Below, piece after piece: positions 1 through 10,560 of a DNA stretch of 64,000 nt (position 1 is its first letter; each line of letters starts with the position of its first letter). Both the position numbers and the translations under genes were made by a program. The notes beneath the pieces were generated by a model that saw only the letters and a program-made list of their open reading frames with translations, was not told the DNA's origin and made no database searches. The stretch is from Adiantum capillus-veneris (lineage: Eukaryota > Streptophyta > Polypodiopsida > Polypodiales > Pteridaceae). The DNA lies in the NCBI GenBank assembly GCA_014529385.2, contig CM043958.1:118665018-118729017 (forward strand). The letters are read 5' to 3'.

Positions 1-2
1 AA

Positions 3-485
3 AGGACAAAGTGCTTACTGAATGGTGGAGTTTGAAGCTGCTCTCCAATGAGTCTATCCACAAATATGTAGACAAGTTTTGGGATTTACTTATCAAGGCT
101 ATAGTCTTTCAAAAGATAGACTTCACCAAAAGAAAACCAATAGTTTTGTGCGGGATTACCTGAAGAAATGACTGAGTATGCCAACTCTCAATGGCTTGGC
201 TCTATCACCAAAGTAATCCACCACACTATGGTTGCTTCACGCATCAATTTCCAACAAGGGCTAAAAGGAATACCAAGCCCATGGAATGAAAAGACGAAAA
301 TGATGCAAAGGGGAAAAAAATGTCCAAAAATATTTTCAAGGTGGCTCCAACAACAACAACTGGTCCAAGGAGAAGGGAGTTTACAAAGGTAAAAATAAAC
401 TCTCTTCTGAAGATCTAGAAGCTTTTTGCAAGGACCACAAATACTTTAAGTGTGGGGAGCAAGGACATGGCTACCGTTCTTGCAC
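3..485 (+). pseudogene. Gypsy gag fragment with zinc knuckle
   Basis: Gag is the structural protein that packages retrotransposon RNA. The first bases encode KDKVLTEWWSLKLLSNESIH and continue to a tract with VDKFWDL, closely matching the gag copy at 5951-6274. The frame shifts near position 150, and the following 168-392 frame carries the rest of the retrotransposon gag domain (ITKVIHHTMVASRINFQQG). A knuckle near 430-480 reads KYFKCGEQGHGYRSC, where the first cysteine of the usual CX2CX4HX4C is replaced by tyrosine. The 5' part of gag lies outside the window. Identity as gypsy gag is fairly sure; it cannot be functional. Confidence 0.75.
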
Positions 486-886
486 CAAAAGAAATGCCCA
501 CAATGAGACTCCTAGAGCTTCCATGGACCATGATTGAAGCTCCAAAAGAGGATGCTCATTGCAAAGGATCACCTCTCTCCTATTCTTGGGGAAAGGTAAG
601 GGAGCATGATGCCTTCATCCTATTTGACCCTGGCTCTATTCACAATTTCATATCCACGGAGTTGGCTACCAAATTAGGCATTCAAGCTCATGACATGGGA
701 GATGTAGTTGTAGCTAATGGATCCTTCAAGGGGCAAAAAACCGCAGTTACTCTCCTGATTGGGAAATTGAGGCTTCATGTCCAAGGCTATGTTGACAAAG
801 AAGATTTCTTCATCTCTCCTCTCAAGCATGAAGATGTCATCCTAGGGTCACCACGGTTTGACCGTAAGGTTTTGTTTCAAGTATAG
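452..886 (+). pseudogene. Retropepsin-like aspartic protease segment of element A
   Basis: The 144-residue open frame contains ILFDPGSIHNFISTELATKL, the active-site region of a retroviral-type aspartic protease. The usual D-S/T-G triad appears here as D-P-G. The neighbouring copy at 6418 has D-P-R, so proline seems to be a family trait, and the aspartate is kept in both. Downstream residues (GQKTAVTLLIGKLRL.. and DVILGSPRF) fit the flap and the ILG second half of the fold. In a live element the enzyme would cleave the Gag-Pol polyprotein. It sits directly after the zinc knuckle as expected. The methionine start is probably not real because the frame is part of gag-pol. Confidence 0.7.
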
Positions 887-1089
887 GGAAAAGAACATGT
901 ACATAGATTCTAATGAGCATGGTCATACCATACCCCTTATAAATTCTCTTGCTTTTGACAAATCAATGAAAAGCTCAACTTTTACATACATGATTTTTGT
1001 CAAACAATCTATCAAAAGTCCAAATGTTTTATCAAATGAAGATGATAGGAATCAAGAAGAGTTAGATTTGCCAAAATGCTAAACCATAT

Positions 1090-1314
1090 CACTATCAAAA
1101 ATAGATTTCCCATACTAGGGTCAAAGATGTGTTTGATAAGCTACAAGGATCTACCTACTTCAGTAGGATTGACCTTAAAAGTGGCTACCATCAAATAAGG
1201 ATAGTGAATAAAGATATCGTAAAGACCACGTTTTGTACAACGTTTGGTCTGTATAAATATCTACTCATGCCCTTTGGCTTGACTAATGCACCAGCCACTA
1301 TGGACAATAGTTGA
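1090..1314 (+). pseudogene. Reverse transcriptase fragment of element A
   Basis: The frame reads [15 protein letters not shown], then [20 protein letters not shown] and TNAPATM, the fingers/palm blocks of Ty3/gypsy reverse transcriptase. The first catalytic aspartate (IDLKSG) is present. The YxDD motif that should follow is missing, because the sequence jumps at about 1308 into integrase with a change of frame. Upstream, KNRFP near 1100 corresponds to the segment just before this block. An internal deletion is the simplest reading, and the fragment cannot be active. Confidence 0.8.
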
Positions 1315-2125
1315 CAGGTTTAGGAAGCAAGCACACTTTATTCATGTCAAAAAGACTATTAAGGCACACCAAATGGCAACTCTCTTCATATCCTAGATTT
1401 TCAAACACCATGGATTGCCAACAATCATCATGTCATATAGAGATCCTAGAATGACCAATAATTTTTGGAAAGGTCTCTTCAAAAATCTAGGTACAAGATT
1501 GAATTTTTCTTCAGTCTACCACCTACAAAACGGATGGCCAAAGTGAGATAGCCAATCTTATGAGTCTTGATCTACTAAAGACTTATGTTACAGAAGTAGA
1601 TCAACGCTCCCAATGGGAAAAGTACTTACCCCTTGTAGAGTATGTGTACAATAGTATTGTCCATACTACTCCAAGAAAGGCACCTTTTGAGATCATAGAG
1701 GGAAGACCTAAAAGTCCCTTCCTACTTAAAGTACATGGAGAAATCTTCGATGCTGATGTGTATATCCATGACCTATAAGAATCTTTCCAAAATATTAAGG
1801 AGGCTATATCCATCTCTCAACAAAGGCAAAAAGATGCTGCTAATAAGTAGAGAAGGGCCTTAACATTCAAAGAAAATGATTGGTTCTTACTCAAGTTTCC
1901 CAAGGCTCAATTAAGACAAACTACATGCAAAAATCCTACAGGCCACCAAAAGTATTATGCTAAAATAGAAAAAAGATACTCTGGGCCTTTTCAAATCTTG
2001 AAGCCAATCAATGACATGGCTTATCAACTCAAGTTGCCCATTCATTGGCTCATACATAATGCTTTTTATGCGAGCCTACTTAAGCCCTACAAAGAAGAGC
2101 CACCAAGATAACCAATACTTGAAGA
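1306..2125 (+). pseudogene. Integrase catalytic core and C-terminal segment, frameshifted
   Basis: In one frame [25 protein letters not shown] is followed by FKHHGLPTIIMSYRDPRMTN and FWKGLF, which is the RNase H-fold core of a gypsy integrase. The catalytic aspartate in the usual SDRDPR is replaced by tyrosine (SYRDPR). A frameshift near 1525 moves to TDGQSEIANL, where the catalytic glutamate is retained, then to a 72-residue frame with WEKYLPLVEYVYNSIVHTT and GKAPFEI-like sequence. GPFQILKPINDMAYQLKLP and IHNAFYASLLKPY (about 1980-2090) form the conserved C-terminal GPY/F-type block. The N-terminal HHCC zinc finger is absent, lost with the RT/RNase H deletion. Confidence 0.8.
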
Positions 2126-2134
2126 CCCACCAAA

Positions 2135-2280
2135 GATCAAAGACCAAGAAGAGGTGCTACAACCCAAATCTATCCTTCGGCATGAAGACAAGGTACTACG
2201 ACATGGTAAGATTATCCGACGGTATCTTATTTAGTTCAAAAATTATCCTTTTGAAGATGCTAGATGGATGTAAGGAATAA
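2135..2280 (+). pseudogene. Chromodomain-like tail of the gypsy polyprotein
   Basis: After the integrase block one frame reads EVLQPKSILRHEDKVLRHGK, then IIRRYLI, a TAG stop, FKNYPFEDARWM. This resembles the degenerate chromodomain tail of chromovirus-type Ty3/gypsy elements, where an aromatic residue, Y-L-V-K-W and a final W lie in this spacing. A diverged copy lies at 10040-10150 in element B. In live elements such tails can steer integration to chromatin. The assignment rests on the short pattern and on position. Confidence 0.5.
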
Positions 2281-2524
2281 AGATTAAGGATAGTATGAAC
2301 CTTGTCAATGCTACATTAGAGTAAGCAAATGTACTTTTTAAAAAAAAATGATCAATGTTTTTGTCTTATAAGAGTAATTCTCTTTCTATTGTGCACAAAT
2401 TTAAGTAGTATGCATGCTTAGAATCATGTTTGTGGTGATGATGTCTCTCAAACACCAAGTAGAATTTGTCACTTTATGAAACCATAACAAAATTCCAAAA
2501 TCATAACCAAAGAGAAATTCCCTA
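2281..2524 (+). other. 3' noncoding part of element A
   Basis: No gene is seen. The stretch from about 2300 to 2480 is repeated with scattered differences at 10180-10345 in element B (tgtttttgtcttataaga and gtatgcatgcttag are shared), so it belongs to the region between pol and the 3' LTR of this family. Confidence 0.6.
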
Positions 2525-2665
2525 ACTATGACCATCATCAAAACCATAACCATAACCATAAAAATATTCACAATCATAACCAAAACCAAAACCAAGTATA
2601 AATGAATATAGCCTGAACCGTAACGGACGTTTAAGTATACATGAACCAAAAACATAACCATAAAC
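2525..2665. repeat. Degenerate AACCATA hexamer repeat
   Basis: Repeated aaccata units (accataaccataaccata and variants with aaccaaaaccaa) fill about 140 bases. The reverse complement, TATGGTT, is the same unit found at 31400-31690 in the 3' part of the first CACTA element. It is not the plant telomere repeat TTTAGGG. It produces a spurious 89-residue minus-strand frame. Confidence 0.7.
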
Positions 2666-3083
2666 ACCATATTAGCGAGTTTAAGACTTTAGGAGCAATT
2701 TGCAAATCACCAATATCTTAAATATGGAGAAATCTCAATCTATTTTTTAAGGCCAACTCCTTCAACAAGGTAGTACTTGAAAAGCTCTTTTGAGCCATGC
2801 TCTCAAAACTTTGGCTCAGGTTTGGCCATGTGGTCAAATCTTGAGCTCAATTTGAAAGTGGAAACTGAGAAATTCCAAAATTCACTAATATGGTGTTCAT
2901 AACTTTACTCAATGAAAAAATATACATGAAATTTACTCAATGAAAACATATACATGAACCATACTTGTCAAGACAATGCATCCCAATCAATGTCCTCTCC
3001 CTCATCTTGTAGCTGGCATAGAAGAGCTGACAATCCATGCTTGAATCCATATTTTTCTTCTCAATCTGGGAGAGGAAACTTCA
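2666..3083. other. Noncoding sequence before the LTR
   Basis: No gene is seen. The stretch contains short direct repeats (two copies of catgaa..tactcaatgaaaa near 2920-2960). Just before the LTR there is a purine-rich tract (gggagaggaaac, about 3068-3080) in the place expected for the polypurine tract that primes second-strand synthesis. Confidence 0.4.
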
Positions 3084-4725
3084 CATCATAAAATATAATA
3101 TCCAAATTTTCCAAATGATTTTCTCATATTAAACTGATCGTTTAATGTGGAAGAATAAATGGAAAAAAGAGTTAGAATAGAGACATGTTCTTCTAGACCT
3201 ATCTTAGCAGGGGACCAAAAGGAGAGATGGTTGCATCTTACTAGGGGTCCAAAAGGAGATGGTCTACCAAAGAGCAATGTGTAATAAGTGCTTCTAGACT
3301 TATTGCAATAGGAGACCAAGAGGAGAGATGGTTACATCTCAATAGGGGTCCAAAAGGAGATAGTATATCAAAGAGCAATGTGGATTTGATGGAGCTTAAA
3401 AAATCTTAGGGTTAGCTTCATTAAAGACCTCCAACGGTTAGTGTTAAAAGTTCTTTGACCTTAGGAAAGCTAGGGTTCACCTTGAGGTGGGAACCCGACC
3501 TAAGCTTGAGGTGCTTGTCGTACTTGATGACCAAGGTGCTTGAGGTGCTTGTCGTGCTTGATGACTAAGGGGCTTGAGGTGCTTGTCTGCTTGATGAGGA
3601 AGGTGCTTGAGAAGCTTCCCATGCATGGGGCTAAGGTGCTTGAGTCAAAAAGAGACCTTACAGAGGAGGGGGAAAGCCCCGAAGTTAGGGGAATCTTTGA
3701 ATTAACCTCCCACCCACCCAAAGGGCACCCCCTTTTTCAAGGGACACATGGACACATGTCAAATCTCTCCCTATGCTTCGCCACATGGTGTGCTTAAATG
3801 TTATTGGCTTGGCTAACGAGGGGTCCAATGAGCTTCTCGTTCAATTCAACAAATATCTAGATATTTTCAAGAGCACTCTCTCAAAGAGGTAAGGAGGACA
3901 CTTGTCCTAATGCTACCCATGTTGCTTGAAATGAATTATGCATGTGATTGGATTAGAGGGGTCCAAAGAGCTTCAAGTTTGATCTACAAGGAAGGGGTGT
4001 GCTTGGGGGTATACACTCTCTCACACACTCATTTTTCACACATCCTCACTTGGTGAAAGTGGAGGAACTCCATCTCCTTCTCCAAGCTTGTTGAGAAGTG
4101 AGAGCCTACACCAACACTCTTGGCTATGGAATGCAAATCCAACCAAGATCCATGCTTCAATGCTTAAGCTTTTCATATTCTCTATCTTCATTACTATGCT
4201 ATTATGTATGCTAGCAAGAAGAGTGATGACAAGTGAGGAACTATTTCTTTATCCTATGGAATGTTTCTTCTTCCTCTTCCCTACCCTCATTCCCCACTAG
4301 CTCTCTCCACATTTGAAGGTGTTTGAGGCCTTGGGACTGAGGCTTGGAATAGTTAATGATTTCTACAAAGTTTATGTTATGCTCGTGATGCATGAAGCTT
4401 TCCATCTTCATTGCATCACCTTGCTCACAAGGAACACAAAGACTGTATTATACCAAGTCTCTCTTGATGGGAGAAACTATAATACAAATGCCTATTGGAG
4501 GGAGGACCGCCGGCTCCACATAAATCCAGTCCTCAATTGTCATCAAGTTCTCTAAACACTCTCTCTTGCAAAAGTATTGTTCATGACAAGTTAACCAAGT
4601 ACCATGTTTATGTTGCTACCATCAATTAACTTCACCCACTATGTTCACAAAATAATCTCACAAAAGTGCTTTATCTAATTTTTTAATTCTGCTACTCTCA
4701 AAGTTCATAGGCCATTTCCATTACA
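3084..4725 (+). repeat. Gypsy LTR 1, shared between elements A and B
   Basis: This is a long terminal repeat of about 1.64 kb. It begins catcataaaatataatat, where copies at 10561 and 23443 begin TGTCATAA, so the canonical TG has become CA. It ends ..ttaca directly before the primer binding site. The blocks aaatgattttctcatatta and gatcgtttaatgtgg near the start recur in the copies at 10561, 23443 and (inverted) 27917. The element before it and the element after it are in the same orientation, so it is at once the 3' LTR of A and the 5' LTR of B. The short open frames inside it (for example 3540-3797, 4088-4300) are not genes. Confidence 0.85.
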
Positions 4726-4726
4726 T

Positions 4727-4738
4727 TGGTATAAGAGC
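4727..4738 (+). other. Primer binding site, initiator Met tRNA type
   Basis: TGGTATAAGAGC lies two bases after the LTR end. The intact form TGGTATCAGAGC is complementary to the 3' end of plant initiator Met tRNA and appears after the LTR at 25048. One base differs here (A for C). Confidence 0.85.
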
Positions 4739-5097
4739 ATTTGGTTTCTCTTTTCTTGCTTACGAAGAGAGGTCCTTAAGTTGCGTATTAATGATTGATT
4801 TTGTTAATTATATTAGAGTAAGTGGGATTGGGATCTATTATCGGCTTTGTTGAGCCCACTATGTGGAATATGGTGCACACCTAGGGAGCTTTGGTCTTAA
4901 TAATGGGGTCTTTTTAGACTTGCATATGGCTTTACCATTAATGAGCCATAAGAAGTCTAAAAGGAGCTATCCCTCGGCAATTTTTCTATGCTAGACCCAC
5001 TCCATTACTCTCTATAATTAACCAATTCGAGCCGTGGGTGTAGATAGTTAAGTGCTAATTTTCAAAGGCTAAGAGGAGTAGCAACTAAGGTTTTAAA

Positions 5098-6275
5098 TTG
5101 CCAAAGCATACACTAAGTAAACACATAAGTTTAATTAACATGGCTGACAATAACCAAGAGAGTAGAATGAACATTGATAACTTTGATTTTTCACATGAAG
5201 GTGCTAATGATGATGCCCACATGTTCGTCAGTTATCTTGTTACTAGGTTGCAACAAGCTATGGGTAACCTTGCTTTGCAAGCCAAAATTACTCAACAACT
5301 TCGTGCTTACGGGATTTCCCTTCCTCTCCAAGAGGAGAGAGAGCTTAGGAGGCCTCTTGATGAGACCCCCAAAAGAATACTCTCTCCCATACAACAGGAG
5401 GAATCCAAAGAACAAGAAAGTAATGATTCCCTAAGTTCCTCCGAAGATGTGGCTCCACGAAGAGGCGGACTAGACAATCACCAACTCCTCCCAAGAGGAA
5501 ACGGTCAACCCATAGACCTTCTCCTCGTCACTCTGAAAGGGAAGAGAGGAAACAAAGGATGAAAAGGGCAAGAAAGAGGTCACCCTCTTCTCCTTCTTCT
5601 TCACCTCCTCTTCTTCCAATAAAATCAATAGTTATTCTCCTAGAGAATACAAGAGGGGAGGACATCGCAAATCTTACCCTGCATGGCGAAGGTCCCAAGA
5701 GCTCAAGAAGTTCAAAGAGGGAGTAAAGTGTATCTCTTTTCTCTCCTATGATGACACCTTTGGTGCTACCAACAAAGTATTGGACTTCATCCAGCAATTT
5801 GATGAGTCCTTTGGAGACGAGGGGTTCACAGAGTCCTCCAAGATACACTATGTAGCTATTCATTTACAAAAATATGCTCGTCAATTATGGGCTAGCCTTC
5901 GTGGCAACGGCGAAGTCCCAAAGACATAGAAAACTCTACGATTTTCCATCATGAAGCAATTCCTTGTAATTGATGCAAAGGACAAAGTGCTTACCAAATG
6001 GTGGATTTTGAAACTTCTATCTCATGAGTCTATCCACAAATATGTGGACAAGTTTTGGGATTTACATCTCAAGGCTACTATCTTTCAAAAAATAGAGTTT
6101 GATGAGCAAAAGAAACACTTATGTGTGGGATTACCTGAAGAAATGGCCGGGTATGTCAACTCCCAATGGCCTAGTTCTATCACGGAAGTGATCCACCACA
6201 CTATGGTTGCTTCGCATATCAATTTCCAACAAGGGGCTGAAAGGAATGCCAAGACCATGGAAAACAAGGATTGAA
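5098..6275 (+). pseudogene. Gypsy gag, nearly full length, with one TAG and frameshifts
   Basis: The likely start is the ATG at 5140 (MADNNQESRMN). It opens an N-terminal part rich in acidic residues and serines, up to 5562. After a change of frame, 5650-6270 carries the retrotransposon gag core: KFKEGVKCISFLSYDDTFGA, VLDFIQQFDESFGDE, QLWASLRGNGEVPK, then VDKFWDLHLKA and VIHHTMVASHINFQQG. A TAG at 5927-5929 falls where the family normally has tryptophan (PKTW), which is a TGG to TAG change. In a living element the protein would form the particle that packages RNA. The zinc knuckle that should follow near 6380-6440 is no longer readable. Confidence 0.8.
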
Positions 6276-6417
6276 ATGAAGCAAAGGGGAAGAACAGTGC
6301 TCAAAATTCTTCCCAAGGCAACTCTATCAACAACAATAAAGCTAAGGATGAATGAGTGTACAAAGTCAAGAATTGACTTTCTCCCAAGGAGCTAGAGTGT
6401 TATCGTAAGAGTGCTTC

Positions 6418-6900
6418 ATGATGGAAACTCGTAGTGTGGGGAGCAAGGATAGGCCTATCATTCTTTCCCCCAAAGAAATGTGTGCAATGAGCCGCCTAGA
6501 GCCTCTATGGTCGACGCTTGAAAAGAGGATGCTCATTGCCAAGGATTACTCCTTTCCTATGCTTGGAGAAAGATGCAAGTGCATGGTGCCTTTAATTTTG
6601 TTTGACCCTCGTTCAACTCACAAGTTTATATCCACGGAGTTGACCACCAATCTAGGCATATATACAAGCCCATGAGATGGGAGATATATTGAAAGCTGAT
6701 GGAGCTATCAAGGGACAAGACATCTCGATTACTCGCTTAATTGGAAAATTGAGGCTTTGTGTCCAAAGCTATGTGGACAAAGAGGATTTCTTCATCTTGC
6801 CTCTCAAACCTGAGGATGTTATCAATTGAGCACCATGGTTTAACCTCATGGCTTCCAACATGAAGTTCCCTAAAAGGAGAATCTGCTTCACCTACAAGGA
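6418..6900 (+). pseudogene. Retropepsin-like protease segment of element B
   Basis: The 85-residue frame to 6675 contains LILFDPRSTHKFISTELTTN, matching the active-site segment of element A at 620-670. The glycine of the D-P-G triad is replaced by arginine, so it would be inactive. After a frameshift the homology continues to about 6900 (GKLRLCVQSYVDKEDFFI, LPLKPEDVI) with another stop. The remaining 6900-7130 still aligns to the linker between protease and RT (FIDEIPS near 7112-7130). Confidence 0.7.
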
Positions 6901-7126
6901 AAAGAGATTTACATAGATGCTAATGAGTCCAGGAACACCTTATCCCTGGTAAATACGCTTGCTTTTGATAAGTCAATGAAAAGCTCTATTTTTGTGTACA
7001 TGATTTTTCTTAGAGAATCTATAAATGATTCTAATGTCTTCACAAGTAGAAATAAAGGGAATCAAGAGGGATTGAAGTTGTCTAATTTCCTGAATGGATT
7101 TTAAGATGTTTTCATTGATGAAATCC

Positions 7127-7130
7127 CTAG
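7127..7130. repeat. Target site duplication, left copy (CTAG)
   Basis: The bases ctag just left of the inserted TG are repeated as ctag at 9120-9123 just right of the closing CA. Removing the insertion joins the EIPS coding segment to LPPKMRD, the order expected in gypsy pol. Confidence 0.6.
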
Positions 7131-9119
7131 TGAGAGCGGATTTTTTGAGATGGGGCTCAACTCAAGGCTCCCACCAGACAACCACTCCATGAGACCCTAC
7201 ACACACATATTTCTTAGGGGCACCACCCTCTTTTATGGAGAAAGAAGGAAACCAAAACAAACCATATACAACACACACACACACACTCTCACACCTTCCT
7301 TATGTGCTTCAACACAAAATGCCCTTCAACCATTCAACACACACACTCCTTAAGCAATCCCTTTGAACACTGCACAAACTCACATGCAAAGATTGACCTT
7401 CACCATATTAGTGCTCATATACTTCTAAGAAAATCAAGCACAAAACCTCAGAACTCAAAACACCATAATGCACAAATACTTGACAACTCCTTTCCTTTCC
7501 CAAAAGAAGAGACTACTTACACACATAAGGCGGCATGCATAGAGAGCTCTTCTCCATCTATGCAGCCCCAAGACTTACTTACACACAACATAAGGAGAGA
7601 AGCCAAGCAAATAGACACCATGGTGCACAAAAAACTTTCTCAACAAACAAGCAACCCAATGAGCACAAAATATGAGAAGCTGCCAAGATAGGCTTACCAA
7701 TTTTACATGCGTTTAGAGCAAAAGTGTGACGACGACACCCCAATTGCAACAATTTGTTGATCAAACCATGAGATAGATCATTGAACTTGATATCCTTGCT
7801 CTCATATAGAATCTACAATCCTTATTTAGGGATGAGTATGATAAGAGAAATGTTTGCAAGAGAATGGTAGCAATAGCATATTGATGCTCTCTCTTTGGTG
7901 CCGCTTATGATAGCGAGCTTAGGAAATGGGTAGGGAGATGAGAGGAGAGAGAGATTAGGGCTTCCCTAACCTTAGAGGAGCTTATTTGCAGCAATGGAGT
8001 AGGTGTGTGTATTTTTGTGCTTGCCAAAGGGCCTTTTTATAGCTGTACAAGACCTTGGGTTAGGTTAAACTTGACTAGGGTAGGTAATTAACCATAGTTA
8101 GGTTCCCTTTTGACCATTCCTTCAATTATGCAAATAAGGGACTTATTTTTTCATTAAAAATATCTTTTTAGGTCGTGGAGGCTCCATAAGGGTTGATAAT
8201 GTATGTGGGCCCCACCATGATGTCCCTCCAGTGGCTCCTGTAGAGTGTCCCCATCCTGTTTGTTGTGTCTCTGGAAGCATCTTGAGCTCACCCCTCCACA
8301 TGCAAGTGGTTTTTAACTCCCCATTGGTATTTTAGAATGTTGGAGAAGTCAAGAAAACTTTTCACCTTTGTGGTTTACCTGATTGTAACTTTGACCTGCA
8401 GTAACAGTGTCCGCAGCACCTTGTTTTCACCATAACTTTCAGCCTGTAACTCAGAATTGGGTGCTGTAAAAGGAAAAGTTGACCTTCTCAAAGTTTTTAA
8501 GCTGATTTTGGAGTGTTCCTCAAGTATACCCACGAGCTAAGGCATTCAATATGCATCCAAAACACCTTTTGAACCAAGTCTCCTTGTAGGGGCCCCTTTA
8601 GCATGCATCCAAGGTGTAGCATGCTTTTTTAAAAGAGAATCCACCTTAAACAAATGAGGTAGGATCCAATAAAGTTTGATTTATTGGGGGTATACATTAT
8701 ATTTAAGATTTGTTGACCAACACAAGTAAATGATCCAAGACTTGGGTCACATAGTGGTGGGGAAGGGAAGGCCTACAAGGTTAACCCTACCCTTGAGACA
8801 AGATGGGTAAGATAAGTGCCCATAAATTATTTATTTACAAATTATGGGATGTAGATAGCTATTTAAATTAGTAAAGGTAATTAGTTAAAAGAATGTGCAC
8901 TAAAAACTAGGAGAGTAGAATTAAGTTTACTATTTACGTTTAACATGAAGAGAGAAATATGATGTAAATGCATAAAGATCTGAGAAGGGTAAGGTGTTTG
9001 TATGGAAAAAGGCTATTACGGAAAGAGAGAATGAACACTAGGTTAAAAATTTGATAAAAAATATATACATTTAAGTAGAAATGTAGTGCAAATGCAAGGT
9101 TACCATTTAACGCTACTCA
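7131..9119. mobile_element. Nested TG...CA insertion, probably a solo LTR
   Basis: A 1,989-base segment begins TGAGAGCGG and ends CGCTACTCA. It has the TG/CA ends of an LTR with short imperfect inverted termini, is flanked by CTAG, and interrupts the gypsy pol frame exactly. It shows no protein similarity that I recognise. It contains a TATA-like ctttttatagctg near 8032 and a CA-rich stretch at 7262-7345. The open frames at 7302-7691 and 7579-7764 look incidental. A solo LTR left after recombination is the simplest reading. A non-autonomous element of another class is the alternative. Confidence 0.55.
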
Positions 9120-9600
9120 CTAGTAATCTACCTCCAAAATGAGGGATGATGACCATGCAATTGAGCTCCTACCAGGAAGCTCACTACCTAACAAGCCTAC
9201 TTATCGAGTTTCCCAAGCTCAATAAGAGGAGATCATGAGCCAAGTGCATGAACTGGTGGAAAATGAATGGTGAGGCCTAGATCCTCTCCATTCTATTCAC
9301 CATTGCTTTTAGTGCAAAAGAAAGACGGCACATATCACATGTTTGTTGACTATAGAGCACTAAATAAGATCGCTATCAAAAATAGATTTCATGTGCCATG
9401 GGCCACTCAAACTCTCTTGAGGACTACAAACAACACTCCAGATAATCTTTCAAGTTGTGAGAAAGAATAGGCTTTTCATTAATCAAAACAAAAGTGTATT
9501 TTTCCTACAAGAGATTCAATGTTTAGGTCACATTATCTCTAAAGATGGCACCCATATGGATCAAACAAAGTTAGAGGTAATAAAAGGATCGCCTAGTCCA
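9120..9600 (+). pseudogene. Reverse transcriptase remnants of element B
   Basis: Homology resumes with IELLPGSSLPNKPTYRVSQ near 9160, the conserved entry to gypsy RT. The 67-residue frame at 9267-9470 follows, with SPFYSPLLLVQKKDGTYHMF and VDYRALNKIAIKNRF. From about 9458 the sequence reads INQNKSVFFLQEIQCLGHII and SKDGTHMDQTK, a segment downstream of YxDD. The whole central palm with YxDD is deleted. Several stops interrupt it. Confidence 0.75.
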
Positions 9601-9779
9601 AGGAGTCTATAGAAGGCACAAAGCTTTGACGTATGTGTGCATAATAAGATGCTTCATATAAAAATTCTCGCTAATAGCAGGCCCATTACATGACTTGACA
9701 AAAAAGAACATTAAGTATTCATGGACTGCAAAATTTTAAGAAGCTTAAAGAGAATTTTATCTCTCAATGTGTGCTCACA

Positions 9780-9996
9780 CTACTAGATCTCTCAAAGTCA
9801 TTTGAGGTCTAATGATGCTTGTGGTGATTTCCTTGGAGCTATTTTGCTTCAAGAAGGGCATGCCATAGCAAATGAGAGTCAAAGACTCGACTCCAATAAG
9901 CGAGTATTGGGAAAATGCAAAAAAGAGCTACTAGTTGTTCTATATGCTTTAGACACATGGAAATGCTATCTCTTGGGGACTCCATTCATCCTATGA
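9780..9996 (+). pseudogene. RNase H fragment of element B
   Basis: The frame contains GDFLGAILLQEGHAIANESQ followed by KKELLVVLYALDTWKCYLLG. These are the first strands and the KEL..V..AL..W..YL.G block of the gypsy RNase H domain, which degrades the RNA of the RNA-DNA hybrid. It ends abruptly near 10000, where the 3' tail of the element follows without any integrase. Confidence 0.75.
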
Positions 9997-10560
9997 ATGG
10001 ATCAAAAAGCCTCAAGAACTTCATGACACAAACCATGAGTCCATCCTATGATATGAAGACAAGGTATTAAGAAATGGTAAGATTATCTGATGATATCTTA
10101 TTAAGTTAAATAATTGTCCTTTTAAAGATGCTAAAGGGATGCAAGGAACCTAACTTAAGGATAATATGAACCTTGTCAATGCTTACAATGATGCCTTAAA
10201 GTAAGCATATGAAAATTCATTTTAAATGAACAATGTTTTTGTCTTATAAGACTAGTTCTCTTTTTATTGTGCATAAATTTAAATAGTATGCATGCTTAGG
10301 ATTATGTTTGTGGTGATGATGTCTCCCAAACACCAAGTAGAACTTGTCACTCTACTTTGGAAGTATGATATGGACTAAAGAGCGGACATGCTTGCGGTAG
10401 CTAAGTCTTCAAAGCACCAAATGGATTAGTCATCCATTTTGGAATGATGTCGTAGGGTAAAAAAGGATTCTCTACCCGCTAAGAAACATGGACTAATGAC
10501 TAGGGCCTTATCTTCTCTACCTCATAGTTGAGGACGACTGCGATTTCAAGAGAGAGATAA
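9997..10560 (+). other. Chromodomain-like tail remnant and 3' noncoding part of element B
   Basis: Positions 10040-10345 align with 2170-2465 of element A (gaagacaaggta, ggtaagattatc, ttgtcttataaga and tgtttgtggtgatgatgtct are shared). The rest, to 10560, carries no gene and ends in a purine-rich tract just before the LTR. Confidence 0.6.

Larger units (their letters stand above)
1..3083 (+). mobile_element. Ty3/gypsy retrotransposon A, internal region, deleted
   Basis: This is the right part of a Ty3/gypsy element that enters from the left edge. In order it shows gag, a CCHC-type knuckle, a retropepsin-like segment, the start of reverse transcriptase, the integrase catalytic core, the integrase C-terminal segment and a chromodomain-like tail. 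The order PR-RT-IN is the Ty3/gypsy order. The part of RT after the MPFGLTNAP motif, all of RNase H and the integrase zinc finger are missing, because RT sequence runs straight into integrase near position 1308. Several frameshifts and stops show it is dead. The LTR at 3084-4725 follows as its 3' LTR. Confidence 0.85.
4726..10560 (+). mobile_element. Ty3/gypsy retrotransposon B, internal region
   Basis: This is a second, more complete copy of the family. It has a primer binding site, leader, gag, protease, remnants of RT and RNase H, a 3' noncoding tail, then an LTR start at 10561 preceded by a purine tract (aagagagagat). The whole integrase is missing: RNase H sequence ends near 10000 and the chromodomain-like tail follows at once. 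A 2-kb insertion at 7131-9119 splits pol. Many stops and frameshifts show an old insertion. Confidence 0.85.

Noticed and set aside
2525-2665. Interstitial telomere repeat
   Set aside because: The unit is AACCATA or variants, not the TTTAGGG or TTAGGG type.
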